A stretch of 64,000 nt of DNA, from contig CM074193.1 of NCBI GenBank assembly GCA_037179385.1, forward strand, positions 7,089,547-7,153,546, given 5' to 3'. This document shows, in pieces, positions 35,980 through 46,787 of this stretch; position 1 is the stretch's first letter; every line of letters begins with the position of its first letter. This DNA comes from Holothuria scabra. Its lineage: Eukaryota > Echinodermata > Holothuroidea > Aspidochirotida > Holothuriidae. The translations under genes were made by a program, and so were the position numbers. The notes beneath the pieces are model-generated. The model was not told the DNA's origin, did not search any database, and saw nothing but the letters and a program-made list of their open reading frames with translations.

Positions 35980-36225
35980 GTTAGTTAGTTAGACAGAGTT
36001 GTAAGGCCCAGTTTCCAACCCATTGGTTCAAGTCGAGTCCGCCACGGCCTTTTCCAGTTATGGCTCACTGGCTTGTTTTCCCTACTCCATTGCTTATGCG
36101 GAGCATCACGCACAACGGCAGTACGTTTCCATTTTTAGAGTCTTTGGTATGACTCGACCTGGTAATCGAACCCGGGCCTTCCGCGTGAGAGGCAGATGCT
36201 CTATCGTTAGACCAAACACGCGGTT
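35980..36225 (-). mobile_element. tRNA-derived SINE (Glu-like head)
   Basis: On the minus strand a tRNA-like head (about 36222-36152) has TGGTCTAACGATAGAGC (A box), an anticodon arm TCTGC-CTCTCAC-GCGGA whose loop would give anticodon CTC (Glu), and B box CCCGGGTTCGATTACC. The acceptor stem does not pair and the body runs on, so this is not a working tRNA gene. The body ends GAAACTGGGCC then a CTAACTAACTAAC tail at 35980-35992. It lies in intron 3 of gene A in the same orientation as the gene. Confidence 0.75.
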
Positions 36226-36488
36226 AAAGGTAGTTAATTACTTTGTTAGGCGGTGGAACAATCAATGGGGGTATAGCCGCTATAGCCGAATCCGAATAGT
36301 CAAGGGATGGTTGGTTTAGTCGGGGATAACTGGGGTTCATCAGATTTTGTCTTTCAAATTTAAGGCACGGACCCCACTAATAGCCGCCTTCACCAGCTGT
36401 TCGGATTCGTCTTTAGGGGAAAGTCAGTACTACTTCTACTCTGTATGTGGAAGTGGCAGGTTACTCGGTGGGGTCTGTATATTCACTA

Positions 36489-39025
36489 CAGTGGCGTAGC
36501 TACTGGGGGCAGGGGGGCAAGTTGCCCCCCCTGGAAAATTTTTTGGGGATATTTGATGAATCTTCTTATTATTACAAAAATTTCACAAAAATTCCTCAAA
36601 ATTTTTGTTAGAATAAGAAATTGTGAGACATTTCTCATACATAATTCGTATTTTCATGCAACAAATTAACTCAGTCGCATGAACCGGCCCAATTCGCGTT
36701 CCACAGAAATGTCCTCGCCGCGTAGCAGATTGAATGTCCTCTTGTGCTTGTATACGCACAGGGGTTATGATCAGTGCATTTCAGTGCACAGGAAGCTGTT
36801 ATTCAGGTGATACTTTGGAAATTCAGTAAAAGGATGTGAAAACTGACACTCAAGTCACTACCGTAGACCCTCGAGGTTGTTATGTTCTTCTACAAGCTAG
36901 CAGTAGTTGTACGATTTTTACTCTGTGTACATAACGATGGATGGGGCTGAAACAATCCATGGCCAACGATAAACTGAAAGTTAATCTAGAAATTAGAATT
37001 AACGGGATCCGTTGGCACACTTAGATTTTGTTACTTAGCCTAATCCTTGGAGGCTTACAAGCTAGTTCGGGAAAATAGCTTTCTGCTCACTTTGAGTGTA
37101 ACAATAAATGGACAATGAGTACCTTGTAGCCTTCTACACTTAACAGACTGCTTTTCTCACAGGATATCCTGTGTGATCGAGCCACCATTAGGCCTCCTTA
37201 GTGGCGTGCGAAGGGGAGACCATTGGGCCATGCCCCCTCACTGATGCCATTTTTTCTTTGTTCTTAAAAATACGTAGTCTAACACAGATTTTACTTCAAA
37301 AGAAAGCATATGTGGCACCAGAATGCTCATAAGGACACCCAATTTTTCAAAATTTTTCAAAGGGGAAGGATTGTCCCTGCAAGGTCTTTCAGTGATGCCA
37401 TTTTTTTTTAATTCCTACAAATAGATCTAGACAAATTCTGTCAAATTCCAATTTTAACTTAAAAAGGTAGACTCTGTTTCCCACTGGTGGCATCGATAAA
37501 AAAGACTACATGTTTAGATTCTCTTTACAAGCATAAATACGCTATTTTGACCATTTGAGGGGTCTAATTTTTCGAAATTTTCTTTACGCTCCACGCCAGC
37601 CAATGGTGGCGCTTCGCTCGATTTTTGGGAAAAATTACATATTTGGAGTAAAATTAGCTCTTAACTCTCTGATCACTTTGCAGTTTGCGAACATATTTTG
37701 AAGTGAGCATTTTATTGCAAACGACAAAAGAAGAAAGCGACTGGCTAGATTCTTCGTATTAGCCTGGAAAATGCTATTTCCGGCCATCTAAGGGGTCTGA
37801 TTTTCCAAATTTTCTCTACGCTCCGCGCCAACCAATGGTGGCGCTCCGCTTAGATAATCTTTATGACAAAATAACATTTTGTGGCCAAGAAAATCACAAA
37901 TAACGATCAATGCTCTTTTATTTGGACTTCTAAAAGTGTGCTAATTTAAGTTTTACTTCGTAAGGTAGCGTAAATGGCATAAGAGTGCATGTAAAGACAC
38001 AAAAATTTCAGTTTTATCCTCATGAAACACCACGATTCAACTTTTAACACTGTTCCTGTCAAAGTCGAAAATCTTGCACCATTTTGCATCTAGGAAACTT
38101 GAAAACGTCCCCTTAGACCATACTGCATGCCCCTCCCCCTTCAGAGAAATCCTGCGTACGCCACTGCTTTAGTACATACAAATAAACCAGATATTGTTTA
38201 CCAAAATAATATACTTTGTTATTTCCGATTGCTCTATGTTATACTTTAAGATTAAAATGCAGGTAATATTACAAAATGTCAAGGTAATGTTGTTATACTT
38301 GTAAGTTTGCATATTTTATATGAAATACATACACATTGACCGGGAAAAGTTTGGGGGAAATTTCATACCTTTGCCCCCCTGGAAAAAATCCTAGCTACGC
38401 CACTGCCTTGCAGGGACAATCCTGCCCCTTTGAATTGGTGGCGCTCTGCTTAGATAATCTTTATGACAAAATAACATTTTGTGGCCAAGAAAAACCACAA
38501 ATACCGATCAATGCTCTTTTATTTTGACTCCTAAAAGTGTGCAAATTTAATGACAAGTTTTTCTTCGTAAGGTAGCATAAATGGCATAAAAAGAAATGCA
38601 TGTCAAGGCACAAAAGTTTCAGTTTTATCCTCATGAACCACCACAATTCAACTTTTAACACTGTTCCTGTCAAAGTCGAAAATCTTGCGCCATTTTACAT
38701 GTAGGCTCCTTGAAAACGTCAAAAAATTTCCGGACACCCCTCCCCTTGACCATACTGCATGCCCCTCCCCCTTCAGAGAAATCCTGCGTTAGTACATACA
38801 AATAAACCAGATATTGTTTACCAAAATAATATACTTTGTTATTTCCGATTGCTCTATGTTATACTTTAAAATTAAAATGCAGGTAATATTACAAAATGAC
38901 ATGGTAATGTTGTTATACTTGTAAGTTTGCATATTTTACATGAAATACATACACATTGACCGGGAAAAGTTTGGGGGAAATTTCATACCTTTGCCCCCCT
39001 GGAAAAAATCCTAGCTACGCCACTG
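36489..39025 (+). mobile_element. Rearranged non-autonomous hAT element, copy 3 of first family
   Basis: The outer ends CAGTGGCGTAGCTACTGG and CTAGCTACGCCACTG are flanked by ATTCACTA/ATTCACTC (36481-36488 and 39026-39033, one mismatch). Up to 38405 it matches copy 1 and finishes with a complete right end. A 29-bp filler (38406-38434) then follows, and a second copy of the right arm (38435-39025). The interior carries hairpin units at about 37590, 37825 and part of one at 38436. The element sits in intron 3 of gene A, 67 bp from the exon 3 donor. No transposase is encoded. Confidence 0.9.
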
Positions 39026-39092
39026 ATTCACTCGATAAACAGTTGTGGTTTTATTTCAATTTGACTTAAAAGAATACTGTAAAGTTTCTTAC

Positions 39093-39188
39093 CGCACATG
39101 CACCATCCCTCCCATAGAGGGATCGAGCTGCAACTAAACAGGAAGCTATTAGAGTAAAGAAGGCCATTATGCCAAACGTGACTACCAT
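39093..39188 (-). CDS. Gene A exon 3: third membrane helix
   Basis: A 96-bp phase-0 exon of 32 codons, acceptor TTTTCATTACAG and donor GTAAGAAACT. It encodes MVVTFGIMAFFTLIASCLVA, the third helix, then ARSLYGRDGACA. Its length and phase equal those of gene B exon 3. Confidence 0.85.
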
Positions 39189-39459
39189 CTGTAATGAAAA
39201 TGAAAAACAAACTTTTTTACACATTATTAAAGATGGGTTTCTACTTTCCTTGGTCAACAGGTATATTCCTCATAGCAAATATCTAATATGTCAGCATACA
39301 GATACTGCGGCACCTATACCACTTGATTGGTAATGTCACAGGCACGGTTTTGAAATCTGTCGAAATATGTACATATGAAAATATTTATGTGTTATTCAAA
39401 CATGATTTTTTTTTCAACTTGGCCCGACGGAAATAAAAAATCTAAAACATCTGACTCAC

Positions 39460-39648
39460 TATAACTGGCCAGGGTAGCGTAGGGTGGTGCTTCGCAAATT
39501 GTGTCCCACATATAAAAATGGTGCCACCTGATACCAGGAAACACATGACAGCTACAAAGATGAAGAAACCAAACGCACCATACAAATTATTGAATGGCCA
39601 GCTTTTCCCCGGTGCTGCCATTACGATAATGGCAATGAAGGAATGTAC
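39460..39648 (-). CDS. Gene A exon 2: end of helix 1 plus helix 2
   Basis: A 189-bp phase-0 exon of 63 codons, with a pyrimidine-rich acceptor ending TCTTTGCAG and donor GTGAGTCAG. VHSFIAIIVMAA completes helix 1. The loop PGKSWPFNNLYG leads to helix 2 AFGFFIFVAVMCFLVSGGTI. The exon ends in FAKHHPTLPWPVI. Compare gene B exon 2, which has the same (Y/H)SF(V/I)A start and LPW near the end. Confidence 0.85.
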
Positions 39649-39714
39649 CTGCAAAGAGAAAAAAATATGGCCTTGGTTATCAAACTAGTGAACGATACCC
39701 TCCAGGTGCGTTCG

Positions 39715-40125
39715 TAAACGGTAGTGTGATATGAAAATTACAAATTTGGGTATTGGATGTAAAAAGCATTAAAAACCATGAAAATAGCCACAATTTCCAT
39801 CAAAATCGGTCAAGCATTGACCATTTTAAAGAGCTATTTGTGATTTGCACTTCATTGTTAATAAATATGAGCTCAATATTCAAATCGTTTGATGTCATGA
39901 AAGGGACATGCATATAAGACTATTGATATCCTTTGTTTTTACAATCTTCATTTCAAGAAAAGTTGTGACATTAGTTTGTCCTGAGGATTTTATTCTGGAA
40001 GTTTAAATTGTGTCCTTGAAAATCCTTAGTATCAATAGCCAAACCATAAACTATCTGATGCGTAATTAAGAGATAGCATATATAGGGTTTACAAAGGAAA
40101 TGTCAACACTGTGCAACACTCCACA
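39715..40125. repeat. Truncated copy of the TTAA-associated repeat
   Basis: GTAGTGTGATATGAAAAT to TGTGCAACACTCC matches 32807-33195 over its whole length with scattered changes. The right end is missing and the LINE fragment at 40126 starts there. It lies in intron 1 of gene A. Confidence 0.75.
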
Positions 40126-40455
40126 TCATTATTGAACCAACTCCTAACTTACCTAACTCTGGGGGAGGGGCCAAGAGACAAAATGCGACGTGCTCTGAGA
40201 TCTGCAAATTGCAATTATACTTTAGTGAAGCAGGTATCTCGGAGGAAATTTGGTACACAATCTTTCTCTGTTGGTGGTCCATGTCACTGGAACGATATCC
40301 CAGCTCATGTAAGGGATTCTCCATCTTTGCTGATTTTCCAAAGATTACTTAAAACTTATCTTTTTACTAACTATTTCTACTAGTTTTATTTACTGTTAAG
40401 CGCTTTGATGCCCTTGATTTAGCGCTGTATAAGTACCAGTCATTATTATTATTAT
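40126..40455 (+). pseudogene. 3' end of a CR1/L2-group LINE
   Basis: The frame ending at 40383 has SFSVGGPCHWNDIPAHVRDS and LLIFQRLLKTYLF, the usual ORF2 C-terminus (GxxxWNxLP block). About 60 bp of 3' untranslated region follows, with TTAGCGCTGTATAAGTACC and an (ATT)n tail. Extreme 5' truncation is typical of such elements. It lies in intron 1 of gene A, antisense to the gene. Confidence 0.8.
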
Positions 40456-40523
40456 TTTTAAAATGGAAAGGGGGGGGGTGCAAATGCCCATCATCCCCCC
40501 CCCCCCCCGTTAGCGCCGCCACT
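40456..40523. mobile_element. hAT right-end fragment
   Basis: G and C runs followed by GTTAGCGCCGCCACTG resemble a hAT right end. No matching left end with a target duplication was found, so the element is incomplete or diverged. Confidence 0.45.
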
Positions 40524-42080
40524 GGTTGACATAGATAACTCCAATTTAGAAGTAAAAGGATTCGTTGATTATGGACACAATCATGCTTGGACTTTAGGGA
40601 AGCATACGGCGAAAGGTTATTCATAGTACCAGTCATTACAAAAACAGGAATACTACTTCATTGCATTACATCATTGAGGTCTAATGACACCGGAGCTCCA
40701 TGATTAAACTACTTTCTCATATGCGAAGTGGAATAAGCTGCTTTTCTTTCAGTCATATGTTGTGAAAGAACACTCTCAACATAGCCTATACCTGGTGGAA
40801 CTGAAAGTAAATTCTGTTCAAAAACTTAATTAGACTCGGTTTAGTTTTAATCATTTATCAAACAAATCCATTAGATTTCATATTCAGTCTTCCTCTAGAG
40901 AGATTTTCTTCAATTGCAATATGTTTGAAGAATAAGCTCGGACCGGTGCAGACCCAATTATAAGAAGGCACTGAAAACTGCTATGGGACTATGCATGGGG
41001 ACAGAGTACCAAAAGTGGATTTGGCTTAAATTTCTTCTATGGACATGTCAGAGGGGCAGAAGATGGTAAGAACAACTACTATAAGAGGGCATGAAAGTCA
41101 TTCCAATCTCACTTTTAAACGATTGCTTTCGATCTTTCATCTCATTCAACTCAAGAAGCTGTTATGAAATTCTCCCAATGTTATATCGTCGTTACACACA
41201 AGAAAATTTACCAATAGTCTAATAGTTTTAATTGATCAAGGAATAAAATATTTACAGGAGCGGTGGTATGCCACCGAAAGAATTTATTTTTCAAGTTAAA
41301 AGTTTTGAATTCGGTCCAAAACAGCATTAAGATACCCACCTCCGTCAAAAGAAACTTCCATGCTTACGCAAAAGTATACATGAAAGTCAACAAGCTGCAA
41401 ATCCAGGGGGTATAGTGTTGCAAATGAATATGCTCATATTGACCTTGATCATTTAACTACTTTCGTGTCTGAAAGTTCTTCTAAATTCAGAAAACGTAAA
41501 AGGGAAGTATTGTGTGCGATTGTATCTCAATCAAACAAGCAAATGCAAATTTGACTATCGGTTATAATTGATGTCTTTAAATATGTAATGCATCCTCCCT
41601 TGATGAAATCTTAACCTTTCTTGACGGGTAAAGTAATTAACTAATTTTCCTTCCTGGTTTACAGAGAACTGACTTCAAATCTATCAGATAGCCAACATAA
41701 CAGTCAGCGCAAGTAGTATAGGCTTAACCTCGTCATAAACTCTACCACAAAGAGCCTAGGTAAAACATGAATTGAGTTCATGCTATAAGACCGTAAATGC
41801 TTTATCGAGACTAAAAGTGTGGGAGGAACTTTGAATCAGGTTTGTTCAAGTAAATGTTTTTAATAGATTTGAAATATGCTTTAACTAAAATAGTCGATTC
41901 AAACTGGTAATCCTTTTGGCAATAAAGAAATGTAGCATATCTGGCCCATGCAGTGTTGAAAGGATATAGCTCCAGCCTGTCATTAGTGAGGAAGTTGTCT
42001 GCTACGAATCTTCCTGCTGTCACTATGGGTTAGATCAGAGAGTTGCTAGAGAGGTTAGAGATGTCTGGAACTGGATCAAC
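40524..42080. other. Rest of gene A intron 1
   Basis: About 1.5 kb with no recognised repeat end or extra exon before the exon 1 donor. Confidence 0.4.
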
Positions 42081-42086
42081 ACTTAC

Positions 42087-42320
42087 CGTTGCAAATAATG
42101 ATAAGATACCCATCGGGGTTTTGAAGTAATTCAAATTGAATTCAATGGTTTGCTGGTTGGTTTGTAGTCGTTCATGCCTGTTGGAATCCATACCAGTCTG
42201 CACAGGAGAGGGTTGGTACACAAATGAGCTCGAAGTGGGATGCATCACTGGAGAGGGTTGAACGTTGGGACTGGGAAGCTCCTTCGCTGGCTGATAAACT
42301 GGAACTTGAGCCTGGGCCAT
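42087..42320 (-). CDS. Gene A exon 1: N-terminus of a four-helix MARVEL-like membrane protein
   Basis: First coding exon of gene A (42320-42087, 39648-39460, 39188-39093, 35538-35317; 246 residues). It encodes 78 residues: a long proline-rich N-terminus with VYQP repeated, then FNLNYFKTPMGILSLFAT, ending at donor GTAAGTGTTG, phase 0. PMGILSLFAT matches QMGILLFLTA at the same point of gene B. Helices fall at about 66-89, 102-124, 140-162 and 172-190. Topology and the short third exon suggest a MARVEL protein (MAL/plasmolipin/CMTM group) of post-Golgi or junction membranes. That family call is inference. The start is the first Met of the open frame; a non-coding 5' exon cannot be excluded. Confidence 0.82.
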
Positions 42321-43640
42321 CTTGGCACAAAAATTAGTAAGAAGAGTTATGTACAGTCTTTATTTCCTTCGGAATGCAAATTGAGATTGCTTTGCAAAGT
42401 TGTTGCAATCCCTAAAATTAGCAACTATGTTCTCACCAGTATATGTCGTTATACTTGTGCATACTTTATCAGACGCGTTGCACGTTCCAGCTAACGGTCT
42501 TTGTTATTTAGATGAAAATTTCTATATGTAAAGCAAAATCTTGACGGATAGGTGTCTCACGACTCTCCGACCAGAAAACGATCTTATATATGATTTCGCC
42601 CATGCAGGTTAATATAAGCTACTGTTGTCACCGTGGAAACGAGCCTTCAAATCAGAACGTACACTTGCATATACCAGCATAAGTTAGTGAATATGTACAC
42701 ATATAATGACATATAGACGGAAACTTGGCTACCTCTATTACACATCGGAAAAATAATAAAGTGATATAATATAAACCAACACAGAGAAGCCGAATCAGCT
42801 ATATGCACACATAGTACCAAATGCGCTAGCATTCTATAGTCCAAAGTCTACATTGCATATCAAATGATAAGATTGCGTGTTCTCATTTATTTTCTTTGGT
42901 CTTGAAGCAAGTACCTTTGTTACACAGGATAGTAGGAATAATTAACAGAAAAGATTGGCATGTATAATATTAAAAGTGACATCATATCATCGAAGAGTAA
43001 GGAGATGGCAGCATTTTTAAATTAGTATAATAACCATTCACAAAAGTGGATGATGGTATGGCGAAATCAGCAATTTTATGGGTTGGTCTGTGCTGCAATT
43101 TTAACATCGCAAGTTCAGAAACATGATGTAATCAGGTTGTACTTAAGTTTCTACAATGGGTTCTCAATTGATAAATAGAGGAATTGTCCGCATTTCTGTT
43201 GCCATAGCGTTATAACTTATCTGGCTTTTGGTGGGCATTATACAACCGTTGATAGGATATAAAAGATGAAGGAAGAAAAAAGTAAGGAAAGGCAAGAGCG
43301 CCACCAGAAAAAAGAAAGAGGAAGAATACTGAAAAAATTGTCGATTTTTCCAATTTTCTTGACATAAATACAAATCTTCCCAAATTCAGTATACTCCTCA
43401 GACTTCCGAACTTGGGTATATTTATCTTTCCTTTTTCGTTCAAAAGCACGGTAAACACTTAACCTAAACAAAATTCTTCTTAATTAAAGAGCCGATGAAA
43501 TGAGCATTAACAGCCATCTGACCTGATTCTCACAACCAATCTAACACCAAAAATAAAAAAACGTCAAAAAATATCAACCGAGTCAGGAGAAATTACAAAA
43601 AGAAAATGGTCACTGGCACACCAAATTCTCCAAAAAGGTA
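42321..43640. other. Upstream region of gene A, nothing recognised
   Basis: Expected to contain the promoter. I could not identify core promoter elements with confidence and saw no repeat ends. Confidence 0.3.
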
Positions 43641-43649
43641 TTACTTTTT

Positions 43650-45300
43650 GTAATGACGGGAATAGCCTATTTCGTCTAAACTATGTGAAGGAACTGTCAC
43701 GTGAAAATCTACACTAAGAATTTGGTCCCACCGGGATTTGACCCCAATAGGCAAAATCACCTTAGTAAAGACTTTTGCAATGTCCCAATTGGTATTTATG
43801 TTTCAAGTTCTTCCAGACCCACCGTCTCAATTTGTCACTGAACTTGAATCGATCCTGCTTGATTTTATCTGGTCTGGAAAACCCGACAAGGTCAAACGAA
43901 ATACTATTATTAATACAATTGACCAGGGAGGGTTGAATGCTGTTCATATCCCCAGTTTTATTGATGGCATCAAATGCACCTGGGTGAAAAGGTACTGTGA
44001 TAACAGAAAAGCCTACTGGAAAGTGTTCTTCGATCGAGTCTTAAATAAGTTTGATGGAAAAGTTTTATTTGAATGTAATTTTAAGGACACAGATGTGATT
44101 ACTGACAACAAATTTGTTAATAATGTTTGTCATGCCTGGTCGCGTTGTAACTTCAAAGAGCCTGTAAGTAATCTATGGAATCAAATTATCTGGAATAACA
44201 CCAATATTAAGGTTAACGGTAAAATATGTTTTTATAAAGAGTGGTATGACAAAGGAATATTTCAAGTAAAAGATCTTTTTGGGGAGGACAACACCTTCCA
44301 CCCCTTCAGGTCTTTCTTAAACAAGTTTAATTTGACTTACTGTCCGTTCACCCTGTATTTTGGAATTATTTCGGCAATTCCAGCTCACTAGAAAATGGTA
44401 TCACCAGAGGCTGGGATTTGTAATGAGGATGAGTCATTGAATCAAATGTTGCATCAAACCCCTCTATTCTCACGCCTTTGCTATAAACGATTGTTGAGAA
44501 AAGTTGCGACCCGTCCTTTAGCTCAAACTAAGTGGAACTCCGTCTTTAATTATACTGAAGATGAATGGAGATCCATCTATTCTTCCCCTTTCAGTTCACT
44601 CAAAGAGAGCAAGCTGCAGTTCTTCCGGTTCTGCTTTTTACATCGAATTCTCGGAAGTAACAACTTATTGTTTAAAATGAGGAAAAAAGACAATGCACTC
44701 TGTACCTTTTGTGGCACAGAAAATGAAACAATTGAACATTTATTTTGGCACTGCAATGTTATTTCTAGTTTTATACTGGATGTAGAACTCACACTGCTCG
44801 GGAAGCATTTTTTCTCGAGAGAAGATATTTTCTTTGGTTATAGACTGCTCCAAACCCACCCTTATAATTTTTTAATCTACCACTTAAAGCATTTTATTTT
44901 TCAGGCAAAGTTAAGCAATGAAGCCCCAAATTTAACCAAATTTCTCCATAACTTTAAATTTAAATTGCAAGTGGAAAAACTAATACAGGAAAGATCAACA
45001 ACAAAAAGTTTTATTCCTTATGCAAAGTTTCAGTCCGTTTTTAATACAAGTGCCCTTTTGGGTGAATAGGATGTTACTTATTTAATCCAAATTTGAGCTT
45101 CAGCTATTGGACTCATGTTCACTTGTACCTTGATCTTTGAGAAAAGCTAACGGCAATGATTTTATGTTGGCTTGTTCTTTATGGAAAATTTATGTTTACA
45201 AGAGTTCTAGTACTATTCCCATATATTTTGTTTGTAATGAACTTAGTTGCTACTGTTTGCTCTTGTTGATAAAGTAAAGATGGAAAAAAAGGTAAATAGA
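43650..45300 (+). pseudogene. 5'-truncated Tx1/L1-like LINE, ORF2 C-terminal half
   Basis: Coding starts inside RT (LRIWSHRDLTPIGKITLVKT at about 43710-43770) and continues as FIWSGKPDKVKR, INTIDQGGLNAVHIPSFI and WVKRYCDN. After one stop near 44390 it resumes with TPLFSRLCYKRLL, LQFFRFCFLHRIL, then CTFCGTENETIEHLFWHC (a zinc-knuckle-like CxxC...H...C block), ending at 45069. This order (thumb region, GGL motif, C-terminal Cys/His block) is typical of L1-Tx1 elements and differs from the CR1-type LINE at 15756. A-rich sequence follows at 45290-45330. The endonuclease and RT catalytic core are missing. Confidence 0.85.
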
Positions 45301-45504
45301 TCTTACGAAGGAATTAAAAAAAAAAAACTCCAAAAAGTGAGAGTGCATCGACCTTTGGGATGACGTCATCACAGGAACACATGTTCGATGTCTATTCGCT
45401 AAACAACGATCAGCTGTGCTGAGTATGGACTGTAATCATTAGGTAAATGCAGAGCTAACCATACGCATCAAAGTTATTTTTGAAGAGTTTCTTTTTTTAT
45501 TTCA

Positions 45505-45821
45505 ATGGAAATGCCTGATCGGTTGGTCGTAGGAAATTGCTTTAATACTACGAAGGATGGTGTCACTTTGCATAAGTTTTCTAAAGACGAGAAAACGAAG
45601 CGACTTTGGACACGGTTTGTTCAAAACACAAGGTCCGATTTCAACAGTCAGAATGGAGTGTCATATGCAGTGCACATTTCACTCAGGATTGCTACGATCC
45701 ATCCGTAGCCATCAAAGAAAGTCTTGGACTTCCGTGCCCAATCAAAGAAATATTGCCAGGGAGGTTTCCCACCATCAAAGGAACACCAAAGACCAAGGAA
45801 AGGCCTGTAAACCGGTACTAA
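45505..45821 (+). pseudogene. THAP-domain fragment with a frameshift
   Basis: The first frame (45505-45660) gives GNCFNTTKDGVTLHKF and DEKTKRLWTRFVQNTR. The second (45650-45821) gives EWSVICSAHFTQDCYDPS and LPGRFPTIKG. Together they show the order of a THAP zinc finger (C-x-C, W, C-x2-H, then P). The two halves are in different frames, with a shift near 45650. The expected first Cys of the finger is replaced (LVVGNC where CxxGNC is usual). THAP domains bind DNA and occur in host genes and in P-type and other transposases. I see no transposase body downstream. Confidence 0.7.
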
Positions 45822-46084
45822 CGTACGAGACTGTACACCGTCGTTAGTATTGTACTAACGTTAGGCTTCTGAAAGGTACAGTAAAACGATGTCAGTATGA
45901 TTCCAAACTGAGAAGTAACGGTCAGTCGGTTATATGTCGGGATTTTGCATTGCAATAATGCGCGTATAAGTCGTTTTTCTGATAATGTTAACAGTAAAAG
46001 AGCGATCAGTTACGGTGCAAAACCGTACCAGGCTACATTATCTCGCCGGGCTGCTCCAGCAGCACCCTCTCCGCCGTCCTCATA

Positions 46085-46225
46085 CTTGCCAACTCTCACG
46101 GTTTGACCGTGAGTCTCACGGTTTAAGGCATCATCTCTCGGTCAAATTTTCAAATCTCACGGTGAATAACATTATTCAAAGAAATGCAAACCCTAAACCA
46201 CATAGGCCTAGGAAATAACAGATTT
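46085..46225 (+). repeat. CTCACGG repeat block
   Basis: TTGCCAACTCTCACGGTTTG, then CGTGAGTCTCACGGTTTAAG, and CAAATCTCACGGTG: three spaced copies of CTCACGG with one inverted CGTGAG. A related arrangement, with CTCAAGG in place of CTCACGG, lies in the opposite orientation at about 48210-48290 next to a GCCAAC motif. This looks like a dispersed repeat or a transposon sub-terminal region. Confidence 0.5.
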
Positions 46226-46787
46226 ACTTGTCCCGCTTACTCGTAAAACGGGATAGCGATCGCATCTTAGAGCAATATGGGCGTAAGCAGGCTGCTTCAC
46301 ATAGGCCTGCAAAGTTGGCATACGTTACCGTAGCCTGCGCATGCAACATGCAACTTTTTCGGTCGTACAGGCGACGCATACAACGTTGCATAGACTAATA
46401 AATACGCCCATTGAGCGATGCCGATCGCGATTTTTTTCTGCAGTGCGAATAGTTCAAATCCTTGTCTTCCTATCTGTCCTGCAATAAAAAAGTAAGAGGC
46501 GTAATCACCGTTCATGCAATTCTAACGAGTGGCATAGACCGATTCATACTGGAAATGGAAACACCGCATAATGCTCCTACATGACAAAGGTCTACACTTC
46601 TTCTTCCTCTGCGTACGAACGTTAACAAACCGTTAACCTGTCGGGTGCCCTGTCTCGTCAAAAAATATATAAAACTGGAGTAGTAAGTGGGCTATTCATG
46701 TAAGTTACGGTGGTCAAGGGAATAGGCCTTGTAAACTGGTAAAAAGAGTGTGGAGTCAGTATTTCCCCTGACCAGAACCCCCACCTC

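Noticed and set aside
36152..36222. tRNA-Glu gene on the minus strand
   Set aside because: A box, anticodon arm and B box are recognisable, but the acceptor stem does not pair and the sequence continues into a SINE body with a CTAA tail.
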